Positions 35,284-44,326 of a stretch of 64,000 bases of DNA are shown one piece after another (position 1 is the first letter of the stretch; each line of letters starts with the position of its first letter). Source of the DNA: Halobacteriales archaeon QS_1_69_70 (GTDB lineage: Archaea; Halobacteriota; Halobacteria; Halobacteriales; Haloarculaceae); assembly GCA_003021005.1 (NCBI GenBank), contig PXRI01000017.1, positions 207,948-271,947 of the forward strand, read 5' to 3'. The translations under genes and the position numbers were made by a program. The notes under the pieces were generated by a model. That model did no database searches and had not been told where the DNA came from. It saw nothing but the letters and a program-made list of their open reading frames with translations.

Positions 35284-36907
35284 TCAGAGGACCGTCCCGT
35301 GTTTCTTCCGGGGCCGGTCCTTCTCGACGTCCTCGTAGAACGCGAAGCGGTCGACCAGTTGCTCCCGAAGCGTCGACGGCGGGACGACCTCGTCGATGAC
35401 GACCTCGCTGGCCATCCGGCGGACGTCGATGTCCTCGCGGTACTCCTCGCGGAGCTGTCTTTCTCTTTCGGCCCGTTCGTCCTCGTCGTCTATCTCGGCG
35501 AGCTTGCGGGCGTAGACGGCGTTGACCGCCGCCTCGGGACCCATGATCCCGATCTCGCCGGAGGGCAGCGCGATGGTGGACTCGGGGTCGTAGGCGGGTC
35601 CGGACATCGCGTAGATGCCGGCGCCGTAGGCCTTCCGGACGACCACGCACTGCTTGGGCACGGTCGCCTCGCTGGTCGCGTAGATCATCTTCTTGCCCTT
35701 CTCGAGGATGGCGTCCTGCTCGACCTGCGAGCCGGCCATGAATCCAGGGGTGTCACAGAGGTACAGGAGCGGAACGTTGTAGGCGTCGCACGTCCAGGCG
35801 AACTGGGCGGCCTTCTCGGCGGCGTCCGGGAAGATCGCGCCGGCGCGGTGGGCGGGCTGGTTGGCGACGACGCCGACCGGCCGGCCGTCCAGGTGGGCGA
35901 ACCCGGTCAGGATCTCGGGCCCGTAGGCCGGCTGGAGTTCGAAGAAGGAGTGCCGGTCGACGACCCGCTCTATGACGTCCTGCATGTCGTAGCCCTCGTT
36001 CGGGTCCTGCGGGACGACGGCGTCGATGCCCTCGGGGGACCGCGTCGGCGGCGTCGGGGCCGTCCGCGGCGGCGTCTCGTCGCTGTTGTCCGGCAGGTAC
36101 CGGACGAGTTGGGCGACGAGTTCCCGGGCGTGTTCCTCGTCGCGGGCGACGAGGTCGGCGCTGCCCGATTCGGTGGTGTGGACCTCGGGCCCGCCGAGGG
36201 TATCCAGATCGATCTCCTCGCCGGTGACCATCTCGACCATCCGCGGGGAGGCGATGGCCATCGCGGACATCCCCTCGACCATGATGGTGAAGTCGGCGAA
36301 CACCGGCGTGTAGGCAGCGCCGGCGATACACGGACCGTACAGCACGCAGATCTGGGGTACGCGACCGGAGAGCCGCGAGTGGTTGTAGTAGTACTTCCCG
36401 ATGCCCTCCCGGTTGGCGAAGAAGCCGGTCTGCTGGTCGATGCGGCCGCCCGAGGAGTCCATCGCCCCGCTTTACCGTGTAGTCGTTGGCCATGACGTGG
36501 ACGTCCCGGCCCTCGAACTCCGCGGCGCCAGTCAGGAGGCCGTCGGCGGCGAGTTCGTCGTCGGCGTCGAACTCCGCGAACCGCCCGTCCTCGAAGGTGA
36601 GCCCGTCCGCGCCGAACCACAGCTCCAGGCGGTCCCGGACGAACAGCTTGCCCTCCTCCGGGAGCTGCTCTTTGTACTTCTCGGGGCCGCCGGTCTCGAT
36701 CGCCTCGATCTGGGCGAGCAGGTCCCGTTCGCGGTCGGTCGGTCCGAGGTCGTCCTCGACGGGCGACAGGTCGGCCTCGCCCGTCGCGGCGGGCTCGTCG
36801 TCGTCGCCGACGTACACCTCCACGTCGGTTTCGGCGTGGGTGGCCATCGCCCGCGCAATGGCCGCCGCCTCCTCGACGTTCGCGTCGCCTCCGATGCGGA
36901 CCTTCAT
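35284..36907 (-). pseudogene. pccB: Acyl-CoA carboxylase carboxyltransferase subunit with fused PccX-like N-terminus, frameshifted
   Basis: From ATG 36907 the first 60 residues (MKVRIGGDANVEEAAAIARA, VEVYVGDD) resemble PccX, the small extra subunit of haloarchaeal propionyl-CoA carboxylase, here in the same frame as the carboxyltransferase that follows (LAQIEAIETGGPEKYKEQLP). At about 36462-36472 the frame breaks inside VKRG/MDSSGGRID; the rest (392 codons from an in-frame ATG at 36462) is intact, with YGPCIAGAAYTPVFADF, and LCDTPGFMAGSQVEQ plus GPEAAVNAVYARKL of the C-terminal half. One base change would restore it. Biotin carboxylase is not nearby. It may be a real break or a sequencing error. 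Confidence 0.8.
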
Positions 36908-37351
36908 ACGACCCACCTCCGGCGGTGCGACTAAACCGTTTTCCATCCGGCGGATGGCAGTGTTCAGTTTACGCGTGGAGTAATTCTCCGGTGGACGCAA
37001 GCCCCCGGCTTCTCGGGTCGGGCGGCTCACGGTTCACTGTGTTCACCGTTCGCCCGTCCGGCGGCGCTCCCGTTGGTCGCGCCGCCCCCTCGCCGCGCGC
37101 TTCGCTCACGTCGTTCGCTCCAGTGCTTGTTCCGCTGGACTCGCATCGCTCGTCCAGCGACGTCTGCTCGCGGCCATCGGCCGCTCGCACGGCCCGCGGC
37201 GCTTCGCGCCGCGCTGTTCGCCTCGCGTCGCTCGGCTCACCGTCGCAAACAGCATCCTAATTTGAAAAATGCCCGGCGGATATCCACCAGCGACCCGCCG
37301 ATCCGTACCGGCGCGCCCGGTGCCGATCGGCGACTCCCACCGGTGCCGGTG
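36908..37351. repeat. Intergenic GC-rich repeat region upstream of the carboxylase gene
   Basis: Positions 36961-37032 match 26445-26516 upstream of tfs (TGTTCAGTT.ACGCGTGGA..., then GGACGCAAGC..CCGGC and GGGTCGGGCGGCTCACGG), in the same orientation and at the same distance (about 54-58 nt) before a start codon. After it come CGCTCG-rich sequence and a hairpin GCGGCGC-TTC-GCGCCGC near 37197. On the minus strand GGTTTAGT near 36933-36940 is a likely TATA box for the carboxylase. No gene seen. Confidence 0.6.
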
Positions 37352-38197
37352 TCACCCCAGCGCTGATTCGAGCCGCTCGATGTAGGTCTCGTCGCCCACG
37401 AAAAGCGGGGTGCGTTCGTGGAGCCGGTCGGGCTCGATGTCGAGCAGCGAGCGTTCGCCGTCCGAGGAGGCGCCGCCGGCGGTCTCGACGACGTGGGCGA
37501 TCGGGTGGCCCTCGAACAGCAGCCGGAGCTTGCCCTCGGGCCGGTCGCGCAGGCCGGGATACCCGAAGATGCCGCCGTAGGTCAGAACTTGGGTGACGTC
37601 GCCGATCATCGCGCCGCCGTACCGGAGCTTCAGCTCCGCCTCGACCTCGGTGACGTAGTCGGCGAACGCCTCGGTCCACCGGGGGACCCGGCCGCCGAAC
37701 CCGTAGACCATCGGCTCCTCGGGCAGCCGGAGGTCGTCGTCGACCAGGTCGCGGTCGTCGTCGAGCACCCACTCGCGGACGGTCCCGCCGCGGGCGGTCA
37801 CCATCGTGGTGATCGGGCCGAAGAGCACGAAGCCTGACGCAATCAGTGCGGATCCGGGCGCCGGCAGCGGCTCGTCGTAGACGCCGAACAGGGTTCCCAT
37901 CGCGTTGTTCGACTTGAGGTTCGAGGAGCCATCGAGCGGGTCACAGGCAACGTGGAGCGCCCCGCCGCCGTCGGCGGTGACGACCGCGTCCCGTTCCTCG
38001 CTGGCGTAGCTACCGACTGCGTCGAGGGCGAGCAGCCTTTCTTCGAGTAGGTCGTCGGCGTACACGTCGGCCGCCAGTTTTCGCTCGCCGGAGGGGTTTT
38101 CCTCGCTTCCGTATACCCGGCGGCCTGCGAGCCCGCCGCGGATCTCCGGCGCCGTCTCGGCGACGACGTCGACGACCGACCCGACGGGGTCGCTCAT
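37352..38197 (-). CDS. fbp: Class I fructose-1,6-bisphosphatase
   Basis: 281 residues from ATG 38197. Hydrolyses fructose 1,6-bisphosphate in gluconeogenesis. Signature CDPLDGSSNLKSNNAMGTLF with the metal-binding DPLDGSSN, preceded by YASEERDAVV, and later KLRYGGAMIGDVTQVLTYGG. The start overlaps the aldolase stop in an ATGA, so the two are translationally coupled and consecutive in the pathway. Confidence 0.95.
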   Translation of the reverse strand: MSDPVGSVVDVVAETAPEIRGGLAGRRVYGSEENPSGERKLAADVYADDLLEERLLALDAVGSYASEERDAVVTADGGGALHVACDPLDGSSNLKSNNAMGTLFGVYDEPLPAPGSALIASGFVLFGPITTMVTARGGTVREWVLDDDRDLVDDDLRLPEEPMVYGFGGRVPRWTEAFADYVTEVEAELKLRYGGAMIGDVTQVLTYGGIFGYPGLRDRPEGKLRLLFEGHPIAHVVETAGGASSDGERSLLDIEPDRLHERTPLFVGDETYIERLESALG

Positions 38198-38991
38198 CGT
38201 CCGGCGGCGGCCAGCGCCTCGTCGACGGTCGCCTCCTCGAAGATCACCTGCTCGAGGGCGTCGAGGATCCGCGTCGGGTCCTCGCGCTGCCAGACGTTCC
38301 GGCCGACGGCCAGGCCCTTCCCGCCGGCGTCGATGGTCTCCTCGACGGACGCGAGGAACTCCCGGTCGGTGGTCTTCGAGCCACCGGACATGACGACCTT
38401 CGTCGGGCCGGCCATCCGGACGGCATCCTCCATAGCCTCCCGCGAGCCCGGGTATTTGACCTTCGCGACGTCCGCGCCGAGTTCGAGCGCCAGCCGGGCC
38501 GCATACGAGATGGTCGACGGTTTGGTGTCGTTCTTCAGCCCCTGGCCGCGAGGGTACGACCACATCACGACCGGCAGGTCCCGCTCCCGGGCAGCCTCCT
38601 GGGCGTCGCGGAACTCCTCGACCATCTCGATCTCGTGGTTCGATCCGCCGTAGACGGTGAAGCCGACGGCGGCGGCGCCGAGCCGGTCGGCGTACTCGAC
38701 CGAGCAGTTGACGGCCGAATCCGGCTCGCCCATCCAGAGGTTCGACGTGCCGTTCAGCTTCAACAGCAGGTCGACGTCATCCTCGAAGCTCGGGTAGAAG
38801 GCCTCGGCGACGCCCTTCTGGACCGCGACCGAGGTGACGGCGGGGTGGGTCGCTGCCTCGAAGGTCCGGGCCGGGTCCGTACTCTCCGGCACGTCGCGGA
38901 AGTCCACCGGGCCGTGCTCTAAGCCGTGGTCGTACGCGAGGATGAGCACCTTCCCGTCCCGGCACAAGGGCGTGTCGTCGATGGAAATCAT
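38194..38991 (-). CDS. Class I fructose-bisphosphate aldolase (DhnA/Fba archaeal type)
   Basis: 265 residues. ILAYDHGLEHGPVDF start, SNHEIEMVEEF, the Schiff-base lysine segment DVAKVKYPGS, and VVMSGGSKTTDREFLASVEE with phosphate-binding GLAVGRNVWQRED. Condenses DHAP and GAP to fructose 1,6-bisphosphate. First gene of a two-gene operon with fbp. The close 2-amino-3,7-dideoxy-heptulosonate synthase (aroA') is a possible alternative, but the coupling to fbp favours the sugar aldolase. Confidence 0.88.
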   Translation of the reverse strand: MISIDDTPLCRDGKVLILAYDHGLEHGPVDFRDVPESTDPARTFEAATHPAVTSVAVQKGVAEAFYPSFEDDVDLLLKLNGTSNLWMGEPDSAVNCSVEYADRLGAAAVGFTVYGGSNHEIEMVEEFRDAQEAARERDLPVVMWSYPRGQGLKNDTKPSTISYAARLALELGADVAKVKYPGSREAMEDAVRMAGPTKVVMSGGSKTTDREFLASVEETIDAGGKGLAVGRNVWQREDPTRILDALEQVIFEEATVDEALAAAGR

Positions 38992-39114
38992 GCGGCCGAA
39001 CGTCCGACGAGGTGGACAAAGAAGATTCTGGTCGCCGGGGCTCGCGGGCGGCGATACCGGCCAGGGCGCGGCGCGACGGACACGCTTTAGCCCGCCCCGG
39101 ACGGAGGCGGAGAC

Positions 39115-39878
39115 ATGCCTGCCGTGGACGACATCGAGACCGTCGGCGTCGTCGGCGCCGGCACGATGGGCAGCGGGATCGCACAAGTCGCGGCGACGGC
39201 GCCCTCGACCGCGAGGCGGCCGACGCGGCGCTCGACCGCATCGCGGGCACGACCGACCTCGACGAGCTCGCTCCGGCGGACCTCGTCGTCGAGGCCGTCG
39301 TCGAGGACATGAGCATAAAGCAGGACGTGTTCGCCGACCTCGACGTGGTGACCGACGACGGCGCCGTCCTCGCCACCAACACCTCGACGCTGTCGATCAC
39401 CACCATCGCCGCCGCCACGGACCGCCCGGAGCAGGTCGTCGGCGTCCACTTCATGAACCCCGTGCCGGTGATGGACGGCGTCGAGGTGGTCGTCGGCGAG
39501 AAGACCGCCCTTGGCGTCGTCGAGGTCGCCCACGCCTTCGCCGAGTCGCTGGAGAAGGAGACCTGGGAGGCCAACGACAAACCCGGCTTCGTATCCAACC
39601 GCATCCTGATGCCGTGGATCAACGAGGGCGTCCGCGCGCTCGACGAGGGCGTCGCGACGAAGGACGACATCGACCGCGGGATGAAACTCGGCACCAACGT
39701 CCCGATGGGCCCGCTCGAACTCGCCGACCACATCGGGCTGGACGTCTGCCTGGACGCGACAGAGACGCTGCACGAGCAACTGGGCGAGCGGTTCAGGCCC
39801 GCCTACCTCCTCACGCGGAAGGTCGAGGCCGGCGACCTCGGGAAGAAGACCGGGGCGGGGTTCTACGAGTACTACTGA
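39115..39878 (+). pseudogene. 3-hydroxyacyl-CoA dehydrogenase gene with internal out-of-frame deletion
   Basis: The ATG at 39115 opens VGVVGAGTMGSGIAQVAAT, the start of a Rossmann NAD-binding domain, but near 39195 the text jumps to ALDREAADAALDRI in another frame. The second beta strand and following helices (about 30-40 residues in relatives) are missing. Everything after is healthy: NTSTLSITTIA, HFMNPVPVMDGVEVV, KPGFVSNRILMPWINEG, MGPLELADHIGLDVCL. A TATA-like GCTTTAG about 29 nt before the ATG remains. As read, no active enzyme can be made. Confidence 0.8.
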
Positions 39879-39907
39879 TCCACACCGAGGTCCTGCGTCG
39901 TCTCTCG

Positions 39908-40156
39908 CTAATTCCCGCCGACCTCGGGCGCCTCGTCGCGGTGCTTGTCCGGGTTCGCAATCTCCTCGGCGTCGTTCTCGCGCTGTCTCGACCGTGCTTT
40001 TTCTTCCTCGATGCGCTGCTCCTCGGCCGCCTTTCCGGCATCCTGGTGTTCCTCGACGACATCCGCCTTCTCCGCCTCGGGCACCTGGTCGGCCTCTTCA
40101 GGCAGGTCCTCGTCCGCATCGGCACCGTCGGATCCATCGTCAGTGGAGTCGCTCAT
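39908..40156 (-). CDS. Small very acidic protein
   Basis: 82 residues from ATG 40156 (MSDSTDDGSDGADADEDLPE). Almost half are Asp, Glu or Lys/Arg, rich in predicted helix (EQRIEEEKARSRQRENDAEE), probably a charged coiled coil or disordered protein. No family recognised, but the composition is that of real haloarchaeal proteins, unlike neighbouring readings. Convergent with the dehydrogenase gene. Confidence 0.6.
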   Translation of the reverse strand: MSDSTDDGSDGADADEDLPEEADQVPEAEKADVVEEHQDAGKAAEEQRIEEEKARSRQRENDAEEIANPDKHRDEAPEVGGN

Positions 40157-40282
40157 GTACCGCGACCTGTTGGGTTGTTGTCGTGGTATAGGTGGCGGAG
40201 GCGAAGCGCGCGACTGCGCAAACCGAGATGGCGACCGGGTGAATACCTGCGATTCACTATCCGAATCACCCATCTCGAAGGC

Positions 40283-40540
40283 CTCGACCGGCCTGCCGAC
40301 CTCTACCCCCACACATCACCGTCAGCGAAGCCGTCGACCGGGCCGCCGACTTCCACATTGACAGATCACCGCCAGTAAAGTCGTCGATCGGCCTGCCGAC
40401 CTCTACTCCCATACATCACCGCCAGTGAAGCCGTCGACCGGCCTGCCGACCTCTACTCCCATACATCACCGCCAGTGAAGCCGTCGACCGGCCCGCCAAC
40501 CCCTTCAACCAAACATCACCGCCAGCGAAGCCCTCGGCCG
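40283..40540. repeat. Five tandem copies of a 50-bp repeat
   Basis: Copies start at about 40283, 40333, 40383, 40433 and 40483, exactly 50 bp apart. Consensus begins GTCGACCGGCCTGCCGACCT and ends ATCACCGCCAGTGAAGCC. Copies 3 and 4 are nearly identical; copies 1, 2 and 5 have diverged, and a sixth starts at 40533. Since 50 is not a multiple of three it does not encode a repeated protein. Confidence 0.9.
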
Positions 40541-41193
40541 GCTACGGTCGCGCGACTCGCTGCGCTCCTCGGTCGCTTCGCTCCCTGCGGTGCTTGCTTC
40601 GTCGTGCTTCCCGTAGCCGGTCTCGCCCTTCGAGTCCACCAGGCCAGCACCGCCCCGCACCACAGACCTCCCCAGCCGACTCCCTCACCCTCGCTTGCGC
40701 TCGGGTTCGGTCGTCCCTCGTGCACAGATAGCCGACCGCCGCTCGCGGAGCGCTCGCGGCGGTCGACGCGCGCACGCCACGCCCAACGTTCAGTCTCCTG
40801 GTGGACTGAAAGGGCGAGGCGCGGTCGCGCCGGAGGGGAGTCGCTGAGCAGGCCCTATCCGACCGAAGGGAGGATATCCTGCTCAGCGACCGCGAGCGCG
40901 CCGAGGGCTTTCGAGGGTGTCGCGGTTGTTTCGTGCGGTTAGATGATTCGTCCTGGCGACCGCGAGCGCGTCGAGGGCTTTTGAGGTGGTTGCGGTTCTG
41001 GTGGTCGAGTCGGTCGAGCGAGCGAGCCGAGAGCGTTCGGGTGTCCTACGTCAGTTCGAGCGCACTTGGCGCGGACTTTCACCATCTGGGGTTCGATACA
41101 ATAAAAGCCGCACCCAGGCCCGGAATCACCAGTTCACCCACGCCACGCCTGCGATTGGGGAAGCGTAAAGTGCGAACGCGAGAAGCCGGAGGT
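40541..41193. other. Gene-free region with structured elements before the acyl-CoA dehydrogenase gene
   Basis: Holds arginine/serine-rich open frames that I do not accept as genes. It contains the hairpin element at 40791-40912, a 30-bp direct repeat (40886-40915 and 40956-40985: GCGACCGCGAGCGCG.CGAGG and on), and an inverted pair CCGGCTACGG / CGTAGCCGG around 40538-40621. Confidence 0.55.
40791..40915 (+). ncRNA. Structured non-coding element, candidate small RNA
   Basis: Begins with a small hairpin (CAGTC/GACTG) and the motif ACTGAAAGGGCGAGGC at 40805-40820. A perfect 13-bp stem follows (GTCGCTGAGCAGG 40840-40852 with CCTGCTCAGCGAC 40878-40890), whose loop contains a second stem TATCC/GGATA. 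It ends with CCGAGGGCTTTC at 40901-40912. The two end motifs recur around the hairpin array at 62346-62673. Whether it is transcribed is unknown. Confidence 0.4.
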
Positions 41194-42336
41194 ATGGACT
41201 TCAGCCTGGACCCCGAGGCCCGCCAGATCAGGGACGTGGTGGCCGAGTTCGTCGACGAGGAGGTCGTCCCGGTCGCCGGCGACATCGACCACGACGACGA
41301 GTTCCCCTGGGACCTGGTCGACCAACTGGCGGAGCTCGACCTCATGGGCATGCCGTTCCCCGAGGAGTACGGCGGCGCCGGCCTCGACTACCACGCCTAC
41401 CCCGCCGCCCTCGAGGAGATTTCCCGGGGCTCCGGCGGCCTCGGGACCATCGTCGCCGCTCACATCTCGCTGGCCGGCAACATGATCTACGCCTTCGGCA
41501 CCGCCGCGCAGAAACGGGAGTACCTCACCCCGCTCGCGCAAGGCGAGGACGTCGGCGCGTTCGCGCTCTCCGAACCCGGCGCCGGCAGCGACGTCCCGGC
41601 GATGGAGACCACCGCCGACCGGCGGGGCGACGAGTACGTCATCGACGGCGGCAAACTCTGGATCTCGAACGGTTCCGTGGCCGACACCGTCACGCTGTTC
41701 GCCAAGACCGACCCCGAGGCCGGCAACCGCGGCATCTCCTCGTTCATCGTCCGGCCCGACGAGGACGAGGGGTTCCACGTCGAGGGCACCGAGGACAAGC
41801 TCGGCGACAAGGGCTGTCCCACCGCCGAACTCCGGTTCGACGACCTCGTCATCCCCGCCGACCGGCGGCTCGGCGAGGAGGGCCGCGGCTTCGTCCACGC
41901 GCTGAAGACGCTGAACGGCGGCCGCATCACCATCGCCGCCCGCTCTGTCGGCATCGCCCAGGCCGCCCTCGACGCCGCCCTCGCGTACAGCCAGGACCGC
42001 GAGCAGTTCGACCAGCCCATCTCGGGGTTCCAGTCGATCCAGCACAAGCTCGCCGACATGGACACCAAGGTCCGGGCCGCCCGCCTGCTGATGCACTCGG
42101 CGGCCGACCGGAAGATCGCCGGCGAGGAGTTCGCCAAGGAGGCCGCCCAGGCGAAGCTGTACGCTTCGGAGGTCTCCCGGGAGGTCGCCAACGAGGGCAT
42201 CCAGATCCACGGCGGCTACGGCTACACCACGGACTTCCCCGCCGAGCGGTACTACCGGGACGCCAAGCTCAACGAGATCTACGAGGGCACGAGCGAGGTG
42301 CTCCGGAACACCATCGCGAACGAGCTGCTCGACTGA
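41194..42336 (+). CDS. Acyl-CoA dehydrogenase
   Basis: 380 residues. FAD enzyme making trans-2-enoyl-CoA in beta-oxidation or amino-acid breakdown. FALSEPGAGSDVPAM is the flavin/substrate signature, LWISNGSVADTVTLFAKTD and GGRITIAARSVGIAQAA follow, then IQIHGGYGYTTDFPAERYYRD with the C-terminal IYEGTSEVLRNTIA carrying the catalytic glutamate region. A GGAGGT immediately before the ATG is a possible ribosome-binding site but very close (2 nt). Likely electron acceptor is ETF. Confidence 0.94.
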   Translation: MDFSLDPEARQIRDVVAEFVDEEVVPVAGDIDHDDEFPWDLVDQLAELDLMGMPFPEEYGGAGLDYHAYPAALEEISRGSGGLGTIVAAHISLAGNMIYAFGTAAQKREYLTPLAQGEDVGAFALSEPGAGSDVPAMETTADRRGDEYVIDGGKLWISNGSVADTVTLFAKTDPEAGNRGISSFIVRPDEDEGFHVEGTEDKLGDKGCPTAELRFDDLVIPADRRLGEEGRGFVHALKTLNGGRITIAARSVGIAQAALDAALAYSQDREQFDQPISGFQSIQHKLADMDTKVRAARLLMHSAADRKIAGEEFAKEAAQAKLYASEVSREVANEGIQIHGGYGYTTDFPAERYYRDAKLNEIYEGTSEVLRNTIANELLD

Positions 42337-42497
42337 TACTGACGGACGGAACGATCTAAAAAGCCCGGACCTGATGCGTCGGGCGGAATCCTACAGAGGG
42401 ACGCGTCTGCGCGAACGACGCTTCATGGAGTCAGGTCCGGCAGTATGACCGCCGGAGCACCGTGATCGGCGTCGTGTCTTCCCGGCGGGCGAGACCG

Positions 42498-42779
42498 TCA
42501 CGCGGCGTCGGCCTCGAGGCGCTCGTGCAACCACTCGTACTGCGCCTCGACCTGCGTCCGGCCGGCCTCGGTGAGCGTATACACGTCCTCCAGGCCCTCG
42601 ACGTGTTTCTCGACGTGGCCCGTCGACTCGAGGGCCTCGACCGCGCCGTAGAACCGATCCGGCTTCACCCGCCGGTCGTACCGGGCCTCCAGCTCCGACT
42701 TCAGCGTCTGGGCGCCCAGCTCCCGGCCGTACAGGAGGATACAGACGTCCCGTCGCGTGCCGCTGGCGAGCCACTCCAT
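42498..42779 (-). CDS. PadR-family winged-helix regulator
   Basis: 93 residues from ATG 42779. LASGTRRDVCILLYGRELGA, LKSELEARYDRRVKPDRFYG (helix-turn-helix with a winged hairpin) and YTLTEAGRTQVEAQYEWLHE match the minimal PadR-like regulators. It reads convergent to the acyl-CoA dehydrogenase gene; the regulated gene is not obvious. Longer readings upstream overlap the small plus-strand gene and are rejected. Confidence 0.8.
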   Translation of the reverse strand: MEWLASGTRRDVCILLYGRELGAQTLKSELEARYDRRVKPDRFYGAVEALESTGHVEKHVEGLEDVYTLTEAGRTQVEAQYEWLHERLEADAA

Positions 42780-42893
42780 GCAGGCCCGGCATCCGGATCG
42801 GTGAAAGGTGTTTCCCGGCTCCCGGCCACCGACTGCGGATGATGGCCGGGGGGCGACCGACAGGTTGGCGTGGCTCCGTCCCCAAGCGCACAT

Positions 42894-43163
42894 ATGACCA
42901 CCGCGTCGTCCGACGGCATCACCGCCCGGTACCGCGAGACCGACGACGAACGTGTGGTGGTGTTCGAACGCGACGACCGGACCGCTGCCGTCGCACAGAA
43001 CCGGGATGGATACGCGATGGTCAAGGTCCGGCCGAGCGTCGACGGCGACGAACTCGAGCGCTACTACGGCTTCGACATGGCACTGGACCACGCCGCCGAC
43101 CTGCTCGGCGTGGCGCCGGCGGCGTTGCCGGTTCCGGACGAGGCCGGCGACATGGGGATGTGA
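42894..43163 (+). CDS. Small conserved haloarchaeal protein
   Basis: 89 residues from ATG 42894 (MTTASSDGITARYRETDDER). The block AAVAQNRDGYAMVKVRPSVD followed by ERYYGFDMALDHAADLLGV reads as a compact alpha/beta domain and feels familiar from many haloarchaeal genomes, but I know no function. Divergent from the PadR gene with a 114-nt shared upstream region. Confidence 0.7.
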   Translation: MTTASSDGITARYRETDDERVVVFERDDRTAAVAQNRDGYAMVKVRPSVDGDELERYYGFDMALDHAADLLGVAPAALPVPDEAGDMGM

Positions 43164-43270
43164 CACGCCGCGGGTTATCTCGGCGCCGCTGGTCGACGCC
43201 GTCGGGTCCGGCCCGTATCGCGGCTCGTATCCGGCGGAATTATTAACGTGGTGAAACACGCACCGGTTGC

Positions 43271-44287
43271 ATGGGCAGGCCGACGCGCGTCCTCATCGTC
43301 GACGACGACCCCTCCCTGGCCGACCTCATGGCCAACCAGCTCTCGGAGCTGCGCGAGGCGTTCTCGATCCGGGTCGAGACCGACCCGAACGCCGCGCTGG
43401 ACGCCGTCGAAACCGGGAACATTGACTGCATACTGAGCGACTACCGAATGCCCGAGATGAACGGCCTGGAACTGCTCCGGTACGTTCGGGAGATGGAACG
43501 CGGCATCCCCTTCATCCTCTTTACCTCCCGCGGCAGCGAGGAGATCGCCAGCGAGGCCGTCTCCGAGGGCGTCACCGACTACTTCCGGAAGCGCCGCGGC
43601 ACCGAACAGTGGGAGGTGCTGGCCAACCGCATCGAGAACTCCGCCGCCCGCTACCGGGCCGAGCGCGCCGTCAAGCGACGGGAGTCGGCACTGCACGACC
43701 TGGCCCGGACCGTCATCGACAGCGTCTCGCCGTCCGTGGACGAGCTGCTCGAACTCGGCCGGGAGACCCTCGACGTCCAGTACGGGGCGTTCCTCAAGAG
43801 CGAAGAGGGGGACGCGGAGATCATCGTCGAGAGCGTCGACGGCACCGTCCCGCACGCCACCGGTGACGGCGTCCCGCTCGCGGCCGGCCTCGGCGACCCC
43901 GTCACGGCGGCCCAAAGCACCAGTGCCGTCGCGACCGACGACGGGGATGTCGACGGCTTCAGCGCCTACATCGGGAGCACCGTCTACGTCGGCGACCGTC
44001 GATATGGTACGCTCTGCTTCTGCGAGGGCGCGGAACGGGAGGAGTTCACTGAGTGGGAACGGTCCTTCGTGGAGCTGCTCGGCAACTGGCTCGGCCACGA
44101 ACTCACGAGCGAGTGGGCCCGCGACCGGGACGAGGCCCTCCGGGATGCCGGAGACCGCATCGACCGCGTGCGGCAGGCCATCGAGGGGGCCGACGACGAC
44201 ACCGCCCTCGAGGAACTCGACGCCATCGAGGACCTCATAGACCGGGACCCCCCGTCCACGACCGCCGTCTCCATCGAACTCTCCTGA
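43271..44287 (+). CDS. Receiver-GAF signalling protein
   Basis: 338 residues. Receiver domain 5-120 with acidic pocket DDDP, phospho-acceptor Asp57 (CILSDYRMPEMNGLEL) and DYFRKRRG lysine region, a short coiled linker, then a GAF domain about 145-290 (DVQYGAFLKSEEGDAEIIVE, GTLCFCEGAEREEF). The tail has a short helix but no HisKA/HATPase, so it is not a kinase itself; it may relay light, redox or ligand signals to a partner such as the kinase at 33 kb. Confidence 0.88.
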   Translation: MGRPTRVLIVDDDPSLADLMANQLSELREAFSIRVETDPNAALDAVETGNIDCILSDYRMPEMNGLELLRYVREMERGIPFILFTSRGSEEIASEAVSEGVTDYFRKRRGTEQWEVLANRIENSAARYRAERAVKRRESALHDLARTVIDSVSPSVDELLELGRETLDVQYGAFLKSEEGDAEIIVESVDGTVPHATGDGVPLAAGLGDPVTAAQSTSAVATDDGDVDGFSAYIGSTVYVGDRRYGTLCFCEGAEREEFTEWERSFVELLGNWLGHELTSEWARDRDEALRDAGDRIDRVRQAIEGADDDTALEELDAIEDLIDRDPPSTTAVSIELS

Positions 44288-44326
44288 CCGGCCGGCCGTC
44301 CTGCGGACGGCGTCGTCGCCGGCCCG

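Noticed and set aside
36455..36480. Programmed frameshift in the carboxylase gene
   Set aside because: No slippery heptamer or downstream pseudoknot seen, and relatives have one frame; mutation or sequencing error is more likely.
40283..40540. CRISPR array
   Set aside because: The period is an exact 50 bp without unique spacers; copies differ by point changes across the whole unit. No cas genes in the window.
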